Assembly (NCBI RefSeq): GCF_026427775.1
Contig: NZ_CP044532.1
Location: 1,178,001-1,242,000, forward strand
DNA length: 64,000 nucleotides
Source: Arthrobacter sp. CDRTa11
Lineage (GTDB): Bacteria; Actinomycetota; Actinomycetes; Actinomycetales; Micrococcaceae
Reading direction: 5' to 3'
Positions 34,173 through 43,043 of the stretch are shown one piece after another. Within the stretch, counting starts at the first letter, position 1. Each line of letters begins with the position of its first letter. Both the position numbers and the translations under genes were made by a program. Below the pieces are notes generated by a model. That model had not been told where the DNA came from. It saw nothing but the letters and a program-made list of their open reading frames with translations, and did not search any database.

Positions 34173-35162
34173 ATGATGATGCCTCTAAGTGAGATCAGAC
34201 GCATTAAGGAATCGGTCGATCCGGAGTGGCGTTCGACTGTTGCCGACGACGTAGCCAGCGCGTGGGGTCTTGATCCTGGGACTGCCAGATGGTGGAGGTC
34301 CAGCGCCAGTCACGTCTTCGTGGTCCCCGGCGCTCCGCGTCGGTTTCTTCGGTTTGTGCCCGCGGATACGGAAGCCGCCCGGCGGTTCCGGCAGGGTGCC
34401 GAACTGGCAACCGACTTTCCGCATGTCGATGGCCTTTGGGTCGCACGTCCTCTGCCGTCAGGCTCAGGCGACCGCGTGCCAACCGTCGACACGTCGTTTG
34501 GCCCAATGTCAGCGATGCTCGTGGAGGAAGCCCCGGGCATTACCCTCGACGTACAGTCCCTCACGCCGGCACGGGCCCGGGAATGGGGCCAGGCGCTGGC
34601 GCGATTCCACGCCGCTGCTCCTCGCATTGATTCCACTGAGCCTCACATTTACTCTGATGAAGGCCTGCTGGCCGGACCCCTTGCACACCTGCACGGGCTC
34701 CTCGGATCGAGTGAACCCACACACCGACAGATGACAATGCACGGTGACTTCGAGCTGGACAACCTTCGGTTCTCCGACGCCGGCGTGGCGATCTTCGATT
34801 TCGACGAGTCAGGCTACGGCCCCGCTGCATGCGACATCGCTCTTGCGACCCGTGCGCTGCACGGTGAGGAGGGCGCTGACCCCGAACCCGAGCTTTATGC
34901 AGAGTTCCTCATCGGATACCGCAGCCAGAACGGGTTCACCGAAGAAGAGGAAGCAGCGGTAGAAACATACTCACTGCACCACTCCGCCCGGCGCGCCCAG
35001 GATTGCTCAATCCTTGACGAGGGTTTTCGACCCTCAGATCCGCTGTGGCAGCAGGAACTCCACGACGAAATCCTGGCGGGGAACGCCTGGCACCGCAGCA
35101 AGGTCATGTCCGCTGTCCGCGAGTTGGGACATGACGCGGACTTCTTTGAGCTGGAGCACTGA
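34173..35162 (+). CDS. APH-family phosphotransferase
   Basis: 329 residues: HVFVVPGAPRRFLRFVPAD (ATP-binding strand), MTMHGDFELDNLRFSDAG (Brenner motif with HGDFELDN) and VAIFDFDESGYGPAACDIAL (DFD). The substrate is unknown and could be a small alcohol or an antibiotic. Three consecutive ATG codons open the gene, and TAATCT ends exactly 6 nt before the first, with no ribosome site, suggesting a leaderless transcript. Confidence 0.88.
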   Translation: MMMPLSEIRRIKESVDPEWRSTVADDVASAWGLDPGTARWWRSSASHVFVVPGAPRRFLRFVPADTEAARRFRQGAELATDFPHVDGLWVARPLPSGSGDRVPTVDTSFGPMSAMLVEEAPGITLDVQSLTPARAREWGQALARFHAAAPRIDSTEPHIYSDEGLLAGPLAHLHGLLGSSEPTHRQMTMHGDFELDNLRFSDAGVAIFDFDESGYGPAACDIALATRALHGEEGADPEPELYAEFLIGYRSQNGFTEEEEAAVETYSLHHSARRAQDCSILDEGFRPSDPLWQQELHDEILAGNAWHRSKVMSAVRELGHDADFFELEH

Positions 35163-35195
35163 CTAGTCCGCTGAGCCTCCGGCTGGACCGGAACC

Positions 35196-35765
35196 CTACT
35201 TGCCCTTCCCGTTGCCGCGGGCCCCGTTGTCGTTGCCCTTCCCCGGTTTGTCGCCGGGTTCCGACTTCGGCTCCTCCGCATCCTCATCCGGCTCAGCTTG
35301 AGGTTGAGGAGCGGGCACCGGTGCCGGAGCAGGCGCCGGCAAGGGCGCTGTGGGCGCGGGATTAGCTTGTGTCTGGCCGGCAGCACCGTTTTGGGTGTCA
35401 GCGCTGGCTTGTACGGCCGCAGCCTCAGCGGCTTGACGGATCAAGTTTTCCAAGTCGGCCCGGACCAACTCCAGCGCGCCCAGGATTTTCTGTTGCCTCG
35501 CCACGGAAATCCCGCCGGCGGCAGCGTGGGCGGCAACTTCACTGGCCACGCCATTAAGGTTTTCCAAGGCCCGGGCGTAGTCTCCTGCGGCAGCCGACTG
35601 GTGAACCGGGATCAAAAGGGACTGAAGCGCTTCTGCCGTGTCCGCCTGCAGCTCCTCGCTCCGCGGAGACGCCGGCAGGAACCCGAGCAGGATAGCCAGC
35701 AGAATGACAATCGGAAAGGCGGTCACACTGGAACGGCGGGGCAAGGGGGCTAGCGCCTGAGCCAT
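35196..35765 (-). CDS. Secreted or anchored Pro/Ala-rich protein, unknown function
   Basis: 189 residues from ATG 35765 with AGGAG 9 nt upstream. The N-terminal TAFPIVILLAILLGFLPASP is a signal peptide or anchor. A helical domain follows (EELQADTAEALQSLLIPVHQ to ENLIRQAAEAAAVQAS), then a proline-rich, finally Gly/Asn/Lys-rich tail (DKPGKGNDNGARGNGKGK). The tail suggests wall attachment or polyanion binding. No family is recognised. Confidence 0.65.
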   Translation of the reverse strand: MAQALAPLPRRSSVTAFPIVILLAILLGFLPASPRSEELQADTAEALQSLLIPVHQSAAAGDYARALENLNGVASEVAAHAAAGGISVARQQKILGALELVRADLENLIRQAAEAAAVQASADTQNGAAGQTQANPAPTAPLPAPAPAPVPAPQPQAEPDEDAEEPKSEPGDKPGKGNDNGARGNGKGK

Positions 35766-35944
35766 ACGTTCAACTCCTCGCATCGGCCCTTGGAAGGGCG
35801 GGCACAACGGAAATTCATCACCGCTGCCTTCGGGGACAACGCCCTTGATCGGCGACAATCCATGATTTAATCAGCATGCTTAGTATATGCGACTGCTGGG
35901 GCCGCTGACTGCTACTTCCTTGGATTGTTGTGACAGGAGAACGC

Positions 35945-36856
35945 ATGCCCCTGGCTTCGCCGCTGCCCCCGGCCGGGCGCCATTTCCGGCCGCCGCTGCA
36001 CCGTCGTAGGAGGCTGTCCCTGATCTGGGGAGCGGTGGCGCTGGTCATCCTAACCAGCATCACGTTCGCAGTTGTCCGCTGGGTGCCGGGGCCGTGGGTT
36101 GAGTCGCCGGTTGTCCCAGCTGTGGGGACGCCGGACAGCGCGGCAGCCATCCCCGAGGACCTGGCGAACAGCATTGATCGGATCCTGGGCGACGCGGGCG
36201 ACTATCGCGTCGGCGTCGCGCTGTCCGGTGTTGACGGCGGCGAGACACGCACGTTCGGTGATAATTCGCCGTTCGCGGCTGCCAGCACGGCGAAACTCAT
36301 CACCGCAGCGGCCTACTATCACCTGGTGGAAACCGGCGAGGCCACGCTGGATGAAAAGCTGGGGGACTACGACGCCGGCTTCCAGGTCGAGGCCATGATC
36401 AACACCAGCAGCAACGACTCCTGGCTGTTGCTGATGGACGCGATCGGATATCCGCGGCTCATTGAATACGCCGCCTCGATTGGCATCGTCTACGATCCGC
36501 AGGAAAACACCCTGACGCCCGGGGAAATGGCCGTGTTCCTGAAGAAGCTGTACGCCGGTGAGCTGCTCAACCGCGAGGACACTGAGCAGATGCTCGGCTA
36601 CATGCGGAACACCAACGATGAAGTACTGATCCCCGCCGCAACCAGGCCGGACATTACCGTCCATCACAAGTACGGGCAGCTGGACGGCAGCCTCCATGAC
36701 GCCGCGCTGCTGACCTTCCGGGAGGCAACCTACGCGTTGGTGATCTACACGGAAAGCGCTGACAGCTCGGACGAGGCGGAGAGGACCGAGCTGATCCACG
36801 AACTGACGGAGACCGCCGTCGACGCCCTCTTCCCGCCCGCGCCGCCAGGTCCGTAA
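35945..36856 (+). CDS. Membrane-anchored serine hydrolase (class A beta-lactamase-like)
   Basis: 303 residues. One N-terminal membrane segment (about 25-45) is followed by a penicillin-recognising fold with Ser114-Thr-Ala-Lys117 (SxxK), Ser156-Asn-Asp (SDN-like) and Lys242-Tyr-Gly (KTG-like). The omega-loop Glu166 of true class A enzymes is not evident, so a D,D-peptidase or unknown esterase role is as likely as resistance. I chose ATG 35945 with CAGGAG upstream over the in-frame GTG at 35930. Confidence 0.82.
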   Translation: MPLASPLPPAGRHFRPPLHRRRRLSLIWGAVALVILTSITFAVVRWVPGPWVESPVVPAVGTPDSAAAIPEDLANSIDRILGDAGDYRVGVALSGVDGGETRTFGDNSPFAAASTAKLITAAAYYHLVETGEATLDEKLGDYDAGFQVEAMINTSSNDSWLLLMDAIGYPRLIEYAASIGIVYDPQENTLTPGEMAVFLKKLYAGELLNREDTEQMLGYMRNTNDEVLIPAATRPDITVHHKYGQLDGSLHDAALLTFREATYALVIYTESADSSDEAERTELIHELTETAVDALFPPAPPGP

Positions 36857-36880
36857 ACGGCCGGGTCCATAGACATTGGG

Positions 36881-37774
36881 CTACTCCGAGCCGGGTACTG
36901 GCGGATGCCGGTGCTTGTGGTGCAGCGCGTAACTGTCAAACACGTCGGATGACGTGGTTCCCGGATGGCCGAATTTGCCGCGGAGAACCTCTGCGAGATC
37001 GTCCAGCGCCGCATACAGCATCCGCCCGGCAAACTGGAGGTCCGGGTTCTTGCTGCCTTGGGCATCGGCTGCCAACTGCTGTGCGTAAGCAACCGTGGCC
37101 GGCAGGGAGCCTCTCTGCTCGGCCTCATGGAAGTAGTAGGTTTCATGGAACGAGAGCAGATCTATGCTGACGGCTGCCACGTTTCTGGCCAGCGATTCGA
37201 GCAGTCCGGCGGCATGCTGCGGATTCAGCGAGGCCACCCCCTCAGAACCTGCGGCTTCCCGGAAGAGGTTAAGATCATGGGCAAGCGCCCGCCGGCGGAT
37301 GAGGGCGGGGTACATTTGCAGGATCCAGGAGACCGTGGCGGTCAGCAACCCGAATCCAGTGACTGCCTGGAACGACGCCACGAGCCGGAGCAGCGGATGG
37401 GCGGCCACGATTTCGCCGAACCCCACGGTGGACAGTGTGACCAGCGAGACGTAGAGCGCCTCTGTGAAGTCGCCGTGCTGCGGCACACTCTCCGCGTAAA
37501 CGAAACCTTCTGGCAGGTGGGGCAGGTACAGCAGGGCCCAGCCGATGGCAGCGAGCCCAGCCCAGGCGGCGATGACAGCAGCCATGGCCAATGGTGCGGC
37601 GATGGTGGAGGCCCGGCCTCTGAGCTTTCTGGTGAGCAGCCATAGTCCGCGCATGATTGCCCGGCTTACGGGTCCGGAACCGTGCGGATAAAGGAGCGTG
37701 CGGAAGACGTCGGCGAGCATCAGCAGGATCAGTCCGGCCCCCAAAGCCGTCAGGAGCACATCGCCGAAGTCCAT
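36881..37774 (-). CDS. Two-helix potassium channel-like protein
   Basis: 297 residues. An N-terminal membrane region is followed by an ion-channel domain with pore loop VSLVTLSTVGFGEIVAAHPL; the filter TVGFGE is at residues 116-121. GFG in place of GYG is tolerated in many K+ channels. The C-terminal half is cytoplasmic, helical and histidine-rich near the end. The architecture is of a small prokaryotic K+ channel without a recognisable RCK domain. Confidence 0.85.
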   Translation of the reverse strand: MDFGDVLLTALGAGLILLMLADVFRTLLYPHGSGPVSRAIMRGLWLLTRKLRGRASTIAAPLAMAAVIAAWAGLAAIGWALLYLPHLPEGFVYAESVPQHGDFTEALYVSLVTLSTVGFGEIVAAHPLLRLVASFQAVTGFGLLTATVSWILQMYPALIRRRALAHDLNLFREAAGSEGVASLNPQHAAGLLESLARNVAAVSIDLLSFHETYYFHEAEQRGSLPATVAYAQQLAADAQGSKNPDLQFAGRMLYAALDDLAEVLRGKFGHPGTTSSDVFDSYALHHKHRHPPVPGSE

Positions 37775-37860
37775 GCCTCATCTTAAGGGTCGGGTTCATT
37801 CCCCGGCGGGACACGCCGCCTCAGCGGGTAACCGCAGGCAAACGTGGGTACGGTTCCCAC

Positions 37861-38214
37861 ATGCAGAAAATTTCGATTGACGCCCTGGCCCGTCAGCAGA
37901 TCGAGGCGGCCGTGGCGGCGCCCAGCGGCCGGGCCGCCGATACCGCCTTCGGTGGGCATGAAAAGACGCTCCGGCAGACCGTGATGGCGTTCCGCGCGGG
38001 CACCCAGCTCAGCGAACACCAGAACCCCGGCGAAGCGACTGTTTTTGTGCTGAAGGGAAACGTGTGGCTGAAGTCCGGCGGGAACTCCTGGCAGGGCAAG
38101 GCCGGGGACCTGCTGATCGTGCCGGATGGGCTCCACAGCCTCGAAGCGGAAGAGGACTCCGCGGTGCTCTTCACCGTGGTCAAGACAGACCGCCTAGTAC
38201 AGCTGCCGGTTTAG
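37861..38214 (+). CDS. Cupin domain protein
   Basis: 117 residues. The cupin barrel is complete: LRQTVMAFRAGTQLSEHQNP GEATVFVLKGNVWL (motif 1) and GDLLIVPDGLHSLEAEEDS (motif 2). Motif 1 is reduced (one His, no HxH pair), as in many small RmlC-like cupins of unknown role, so metal binding is doubtful. It is divergent from the channel gene. Confidence 0.88.
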   Translation: MQKISIDALARQQIEAAVAAPSGRAADTAFGGHEKTLRQTVMAFRAGTQLSEHQNPGEATVFVLKGNVWLKSGGNSWQGKAGDLLIVPDGLHSLEAEEDSAVLFTVVKTDRLVQLPV

Positions 38215-38243
38215 GGAGTGCGACGGCGGCGCCTGGCTTCGCC

Positions 38244-39815
38244 CTACGCAACCTCTGCCTGTGGGCCCGCCCGCGTCCGAAGGAGCAGCAGCACCGTTCG
38301 GGGGAGCGGCAACACAACAGCCAGGGCGAGCACCGGCACCAGCGAGACGCCGACGTCGGGAAACTGGCGGATGATCACCGCCAGGTCCGTCTCGAACCGG
38401 GCGGGGGCGTAGACGAAGCACAGCCACAGCGCGAACGCGTCAAGTGCCAAGGCCCCAACAGCCACCACCGCGGGCAGCCACCGCCTCCCGGCGGCACGCC
38501 GCCGGAACAGGACGGACAGCGCAAGCCAGAGGCTCAGCAGCTCCGCCACCAGCAGCGCCAGCGCCACCGCCCAGCTGTAGCGCTGCAGCCAGTCCTCCTG
38601 GACAACTGCCAGCACCGGCGGCCCGCCGTGGAGAATCCGAAGGATGTTCGTGTCGATGGACTTGAGCCGGGAGGGGGCGGAGGCGTCGTTCCCGTTGATC
38701 ACCAGGGCCACCCCCAGCCGGGAGTCCGGAACCATGGCCAGGTAGGTGTGCGTGTTGCCCCATTCGCCCTGGTGCTCCAGCAGCAGTGGCAGATCGCCGT
38801 CGTCGGACTCTGACGGGCCAACCGATTCCACCAGCGGGCGGGTGAACCAGCCCATGGCGTACCCCTTGGAGGCGTCCACCTGCACCCGCGGCTGGAACAT
38901 TGCCCTCACGCTTTCAGGCTGGAGGATGTGGCCATCACCGTACCGCCCATCGTTGAGCAGGGCCATTAGCTCGTGGCCCAGGTCCTCAGCGGAGGAGTAC
39001 ATGGTGGTTGACGGCATTCCCGTGGCGGGTGCGGGCACATCGGTCTGGAGCCAGAACGAGCCGAACCAGAGGGAATAGCCGGCGGCCAGATTGTCTGCGC
39101 GGGCAGCGGCCCGGGTGGGATGGCTGTGCGGCATTTCCAGTGGTTCGAAGACGTGCTGCTCCATGTAGTCCGCGAACGGTTGGCCGGAGACAGTCTGCAC
39201 CAGGAGCCCCAGGATGTTGTAGTTGGCATTGGCGTATCCGAACTCCGCTCCGGGGGTGCCGGCCAGGGGAGCGCCTGCCAGGGCCCGCACCCCTTGTTCG
39301 AGCGCCGCGGGGTCCTGCGCGTTGGAGCCTTCGAACGCCGTATCCCCGGAGGACATGCCGCTGGTCTGGTGCAGCAAATGCCGGACCGTGATGGCGGAGG
39401 CGCGGCTGTCTTTCAGGGTGAACCAGGGCAGGTAGGTCTGAACCGGCTCGTCCAGCGCCAGTCGGCCGGCCTCAACCTGCTGCATCACGGCGATGGCTGT
39501 GAGTGACTTGCTGGTGGAAGCCAGCAGCACCGGCGTCTGGGCGGTCATGGGCCTGGCTGAATCGTCGGCCATTCCGAACGCCGCAGAGTGCACCTGCAGG
39601 CCATGCTGGACAACAACGACGGCGGCGCCGGGAATGTCCAGCGTGTCCAGCTGATCCTGGAGGAAGAGATCCAGCGCGTCGTAAGCCTGGTCCGGATGCG
39701 GACCCTGCGTTGGGGCGCTTTCGGCGATGGCAGCGGCCGGAATGCCCAGGCCAAGGGCGGCGGCGGCAAGGATGCCCGACAGAAAGCAGCGCGCTGACCA
39801 GGAAATCTGTCGCAT
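38244..39815 (-). CDS. Serine hydrolase, class C beta-lactamase/esterase type, with C-terminal membrane domain
   Basis: 523 residues. A signal peptide (ending PAAAIAESA) is followed by an extracellular beta-lactamase fold with Ser100-Thr-Ser-Lys103, Tyr194-Ala-Asn196 and HQG in LLEHQGEWG as the third element. The last about 150 residues hold three to four membrane helices (WAVALALLVAELLSLWLALS, AVVAVGALALDAFALWLCFV and more). This anchored arrangement matches cell-wall-active or peptidase-like FmtA/PBP-X family proteins rather than soluble resistance enzymes. ATG 39815 is the family-like start. Confidence 0.88.
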   Translation of the reverse strand: MRQISWSARCFLSGILAAAALGLGIPAAAIAESAPTQGPHPDQAYDALDLFLQDQLDTLDIPGAAVVVVQHGLQVHSAAFGMADDSARPMTAQTPVLLASTSKSLTAIAVMQQVEAGRLALDEPVQTYLPWFTLKDSRASAITVRHLLHQTSGMSSGDTAFEGSNAQDPAALEQGVRALAGAPLAGTPGAEFGYANANYNILGLLVQTVSGQPFADYMEQHVFEPLEMPHSHPTRAAARADNLAAGYSLWFGSFWLQTDVPAPATGMPSTTMYSSAEDLGHELMALLNDGRYGDGHILQPESVRAMFQPRVQVDASKGYAMGWFTRPLVESVGPSESDDGDLPLLLEHQGEWGNTHTYLAMVPDSRLGVALVINGNDASAPSRLKSIDTNILRILHGGPPVLAVVQEDWLQRYSWAVALALLVAELLSLWLALSVLFRRRAAGRRWLPAVVAVGALALDAFALWLCFVYAPARFETDLAVIIRQFPDVGVSLVPVLALAVVLPLPRTVLLLLRTRAGPQAEVA

Positions 39816-40095
39816 GCCCGCACCTGCACTTCGGCTGTCCGTCTCTTCACGGTAAAGCGCGGACGGAGGGAAAACAATGCATTTGGTGCCTGGAAAAGGG
39901 GAGTACGACGGCGGCGCCCGCCGCACAAAGCGCGGCCCCTGAAGATTCTGGCTCCGGAGTTGCAAAAGGGCTGTTCCGCAGCTGGCCCGTGCCGTTAGGG
40001 TGATCACGGGCGGTGCCGCTGAAGGAATCGCCCGGTTGGGTGATCAGGTGCCGGTAACGGAGCTGATCCTAGCGATTCGATTCTCGGGAGGAAGC

Positions 40096-40407
40096 ATGAC
40101 CAGTCCAGAGCAGGATCCGAGCCAGGAGGAAGGCCCCGCGGACGGTGGCGCGGCAGGCGTCCCCGGCATGCATGATGGCGGTGCCGACGGCGGCGCTGAC
40201 AGCGGAGCCGATGGGGGAGCCGACAGCGGTGCCGGCGGTGGGGCCGATGGAGGAGCTGACAGCGGCGCCGATGGGGGTGCCGACAGCGGTGCCGATGGAG
40301 GCGCTGACGGGGGAGCCGACAGCGGTGCCGGCGGTGGTGCCGATGGAGGAGCTGACAGCGGTGCCGACGGAGGGGCCGATGGGGGAGCCGCAGAACGGGG
40401 CATCTAA
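40096..40407 (+). CDS. Gly/Ala/Asp tetrapeptide-repeat protein (possible modified peptide precursor)
   Basis: 103 residues with a strong GGGAGGA site. An N-terminal, Glu/Asp/Pro-rich leader-like part (MTSPEQDPSQEEGPADGGAA, then GVPGMHD) precedes eighteen tetrapeptides of the forms GGAD, SGAD and SGAG, ending GGAA-ERGI. Fifteen Asp occur at four-residue spacing. There is no signal peptide, Cys or aromatic residue. TAA is followed after 3 nt by the TTG start of a JmjC/cupin oxygenase, so it is translationally coupled to it. I infer a substrate or precursor role; function is otherwise unknown. Confidence 0.75.
   Translation: MTSPEQDPSQEEGPADGGAAGVPGMHDGGADGGADSGADGGADSGAGGGADGGADSGADGGADSGADGGADGGADSGAGGGADGGADSGADGGADGGAAERGI
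40177..40392 (+). repeat. 18 x 12-bp tandem repeats in the tetrapeptide gene
   Basis: 216 bp encode 18 four-residue units arranged as blocks of 5, 5, 3 and 5 units. Within a block the order GGAD-GGAD-SGAD recurs, so a higher-order 60-bp period is visible. The wobble positions vary between copies, which shows selection on the amino-acid repeat rather than only recent slippage. Confidence 0.85.
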
Positions 40408-40410
40408 ATT

Positions 40411-41616
40411 TTGAGCACCACCCGCACGGACTTTCGGGACCCCGACGCACTGGAAAGCGGCGGGGTCCTGGAAACACGCCTTATCAACATTGGCCGTGAA
40501 AGGTTCGCCGGCGACATCTGGGGGCGCACTGCGCTGCTCACGCGTGGCGCCAGCGACTTCTCCGATCTGTTCTCCGCCCAGGCCGTGGACGAACTGGTCT
40601 CCCGCCGCGGACTGCGCACACCCTTCCTCCGCGTTGCCAAGGGAGGCACTACGTTTCCCGACTCGTCATTCACCTCTCCCGCCGGTGTCGGCGCCACCAT
40701 CTCTGACCAGCTCGACGACACAGCCCTTTGGCGCAAATTCGCGGACGGTGCCACGCTGGTGCTGCAGGCACTGCACCGCACCTGGGAGCCCGTCTCGGAC
40801 TTCAGCAGCAGGTTGAGCACCGAGCTGGGACATCCCGTGCAGGCCAACGCCTACATCACGCCGCCTCAGAACCGTGGCTTCGACGATCACTACGACGTCC
40901 ACGACGTCTTCGTCCTGCAGATTGGGGGGACCAAGCGCTGGATCATCCATGAGCCGGTCCACCCGGACCCGCTGCGTGACCAGCCCTGGACCGACCGCCG
41001 CTCCGCCGTGGCCGAGGCCGCGAAAGGCGAGGCCTATATCGATACGGTGCTTGAGCCAGGGGACGTCCTCTACCTGCCGCGTGGCTGGTTGCATGCCGCT
41101 CAGGCGCAGGGCGAGGTCTCCATCCACCTCACGCTCGGAATCCACAGCTGGACCCGCTATGCCTTGGCCGAACAGCTGGCGCAGGCCGCGCTCGCAGCGC
41201 TGTGCGACGATCCCGAGATGCGCCGTACGTTGCCATTGGGCGTGGACGGGCCAATTGGGGAGGTCGACGTCGTCCGTAAGCGTCTCGCGGCCGCCCTCGC
41301 CGAGGCTGACACCAGTTCTTTGTTCCACCGCACCCGGCGGGGTCAAGGCCGGCCGGCGCCGCTGGGACCGCTGGCCCAGCTCGCGGCTGTCGACGGCCTG
41401 GATCCCAACTCTGTGGTCCGGCTTCGCGATGCACTGGAGGCACGGCTAGAGGGATCGCGCCTGACCACGCGCGTGGGCTGGCTCGACTTTCCAGAGGCCG
41501 AGCTGCCGTCTGTAACCCGTTTGCTCGACGGGGAGATTCACGCCGCCGGTGACCTCGGCGTCGAACTCGTTGAAAGACTGTTGCGCGCGGGGGTCCTCGT
41601 TCCCGTTGAACAGTGA
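40411..41616 (+). CDS. JmjC/cupin-4 (ROX-type) Fe(II) oxygenase
   Basis: 401 residues. The double-stranded beta-helix is clear: ANAYITPPQNRGFDDHYDVH DVFVLQIGGTKRW (HxD iron site His160 and Asp162) and LEPGDVLYLPRGWLHAAQAQ (second His228). This is the RoxA/NO66/MINA53 (Cupin_4) pattern of 2-oxoglutarate-dependent protein hydroxylases, with C-terminal winged-helix-like extension. It begins with TTG 3 nt after the repeat-peptide stop and overlaps the next gene by 11 nt. Its substrate may be the repeat peptide, which is an inference. Confidence 0.85.
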   Translation: MSTTRTDFRDPDALESGGVLETRLINIGRERFAGDIWGRTALLTRGASDFSDLFSAQAVDELVSRRGLRTPFLRVAKGGTTFPDSSFTSPAGVGATISDQLDDTALWRKFADGATLVLQALHRTWEPVSDFSSRLSTELGHPVQANAYITPPQNRGFDDHYDVHDVFVLQIGGTKRWIIHEPVHPDPLRDQPWTDRRSAVAEAAKGEAYIDTVLEPGDVLYLPRGWLHAAQAQGEVSIHLTLGIHSWTRYALAEQLAQAALAALCDDPEMRRTLPLGVDGPIGEVDVVRKRLAAALAEADTSSLFHRTRRGQGRPAPLGPLAQLAAVDGLDPNSVVRLRDALEARLEGSRLTTRVGWLDFPEAELPSVTRLLDGEIHAAGDLGVELVERLLRAGVLVPVEQ

Positions 41617-42535
41617 TCCAACCAGTGACTTCGCCACGGTGGCGGCCACGGAGCGCTTCTTCTGCTCTGAAGGCGCGCGGTTGCGCGGCGACCCGATTGC
41701 AGGCACGGCGTCGCACGGCGTCGTGTGGGTCCTCATCGAGTACCGGGGCGGGTGGCCGCTCAATGGCTTCGAGGGCCTTGACCTGAAGCCTGAGACCAAA
41801 GCACTCGTGCTTTCTGCGGCGAAGGCCGCGCGGGCGAGGGTGCTGCTGGTGAGGCGAGCCGGTCTCCGCCGCCGTGAGGGTCAGAGCCGTTGGGCTGTGC
41901 TGCGCCATGAGGATTCAGGCGCGTATCGTCAGCAATGGGGAACGTGGAGCCGGGACGAGGATCTGGCGGAGATTGCCACAGCCCTCAGCCTCCCCGGAAC
42001 GCCCGGCCATCCGCCCGTCATCCTGGTCTGTACCCACGGTCAACGTGACCAATGCTGTGCCGTGTGGGGACGGCCCGTGGGACGTGCACTGAGTGAGCGC
42101 TGGCCGGAACTGGTGTGGGAATGCTCGCACGTAGGCGGTGACAGGTTCGCCGCAAACGTTGTGGTTGCGCCCGACGGCGTCTATTACGGGAATCTGGACG
42201 CGGAGTCGTCCGTCGCCACGGTCGAAGAACACCTGGCCGGCCGTATCCACGCGGAGTACTTGCGCGGATACACGGATCTCGTCCCAGCACAGCAGGCCGC
42301 TGTCGCGGCCACGCTCAGACGTTTCGGCCCGGCCGGCCGGAACGACTACAGGGTGGTCGAGACCTCCCGCGACGGTGATCGTTGGCGGATCCGCATCACC
42401 GGCCGCCCGCCCCACCCGGTGAGTGTCGACGTTGAACTGGACGCCCGCCGCGCACCACCCAGCCAACTGACCTGCCGCGGGCCGGCGGTGAGCTCTGCCC
42501 TGGTCTACGAGCTCACTTCGATCTCGGCAGTCTGA
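41606..42535 (+). CDS. Sucrase/ferredoxin-like protein
   Basis: 309 residues of the Suc_Fer-like (thioredoxin-like [2Fe-2S]) family: RFFCSEGARLRGDPIAGTAS, VILVCTHGQRDQCCAVWGRP, ECSHVGGDRFAANVVVAPDG. The Cys/His set fits an iron-sulfur or redox site. I set the start at TTG 41606 inside the end of the oxygenase gene (11-nt overlap), with GGGGG upstream; a GTG at 41638 is possible. It could supply electrons or reduced iron to the coupled oxygenase. This is inferred from the operon. Confidence 0.8.
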   Translation: MNSDPTSDFATVAATERFFCSEGARLRGDPIAGTASHGVVWVLIEYRGGWPLNGFEGLDLKPETKALVLSAAKAARARVLLVRRAGLRRREGQSRWAVLRHEDSGAYRQQWGTWSRDEDLAEIATALSLPGTPGHPPVILVCTHGQRDQCCAVWGRPVGRALSERWPELVWECSHVGGDRFAANVVVAPDGVYYGNLDAESSVATVEEHLAGRIHAEYLRGYTDLVPAQQAAVAATLRRFGPAGRNDYRVVETSRDGDRWRIRITGRPPHPVSVDVELDARRAPPSQLTCRGPAVSSALVYELTSISAV

Positions 42536-42575
42536 AGCCAGTGGCGATCGACGCGCCGAGGACTTCTTATGACCG

Positions 42576-43019
42576 TTACTCGGGCGTCGCTGAATGCGCT
42601 CGGCGCTCGAGCGCGTCTCTGATGTGGTGCATGTTGGCGGCCTCGTCGCGTCGCGAGACTAAAAGAAAGACGGGGAAGAGGAGCCTGAACCAGCCATGGG
42701 GGCGTGGCACGAACTCCACGTCGAGGCGGGTTCCTTCCGGAACCGGTTCGAGGCGGCAGGTGAAGGTAACCTCAAGTGGCCCTCCGTTGTGCATCGTCCA
42801 GGTGCGTGGCCGCTCATAGGCGACGGTCTCCATTTCGATCAGCGGGCTGCCCTTCCACTGCGCCCGGTACCTGGTGCCGAGCCCGGCAGGCCCCTCGGTC
42901 ACCTTCTCCATCATCATGCACTTCGGGTTCCACTCCAGCTCAGCGCGGTGGTCGGACAGGTAGTCGAACGCGTCCTCACGCTTGCACCGGATCACAACGG
43001 AATTTCTGATGACGGACAT
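42576..43019 (-). CDS. SRPBCC (polyketide cyclase/dehydrase) family protein
   Basis: 147 residues starting MSVIRNSVVIRCKREDAFDY LSDHRAELEWNPKCMMM, then GPAGLGTRYRAQWKG and LVSRRDEAANMHHIRDALER. This is a START-like ligand-binding domain of the polyketide-cyclase type that binds hydrophobic small molecules. AAGGAG lies 6 nt before the ATG. It is divergent from a TetR gene across a 30-bp nested dyad. Confidence 0.85.
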   Translation of the reverse strand: MSVIRNSVVIRCKREDAFDYLSDHRAELEWNPKCMMMEKVTEGPAGLGTRYRAQWKGSPLIEMETVAYERPRTWTMHNGGPLEVTFTCRLEPVPEGTRLDVEFVPRPHGWFRLLFPVFLLVSRRDEAANMHHIRDALERRAHSATPE

Positions 43020-43043
43020 CGGAGCTCCTTGGCCGACTTTTTC

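Noticed and set aside
40177..40392. CRISPR-like array
   Set aside because: The units are contiguous 12-mers without spacers and are coding repeats.
40145..40414. Other-frame ORF through the 12-bp repeats (Pro/Ala/Thr-rich)
   Set aside because: Repeats with a 3-divisible unit stay open in several frames. Only the GGAD frame has a good ribosome site and coupling to the oxygenase.
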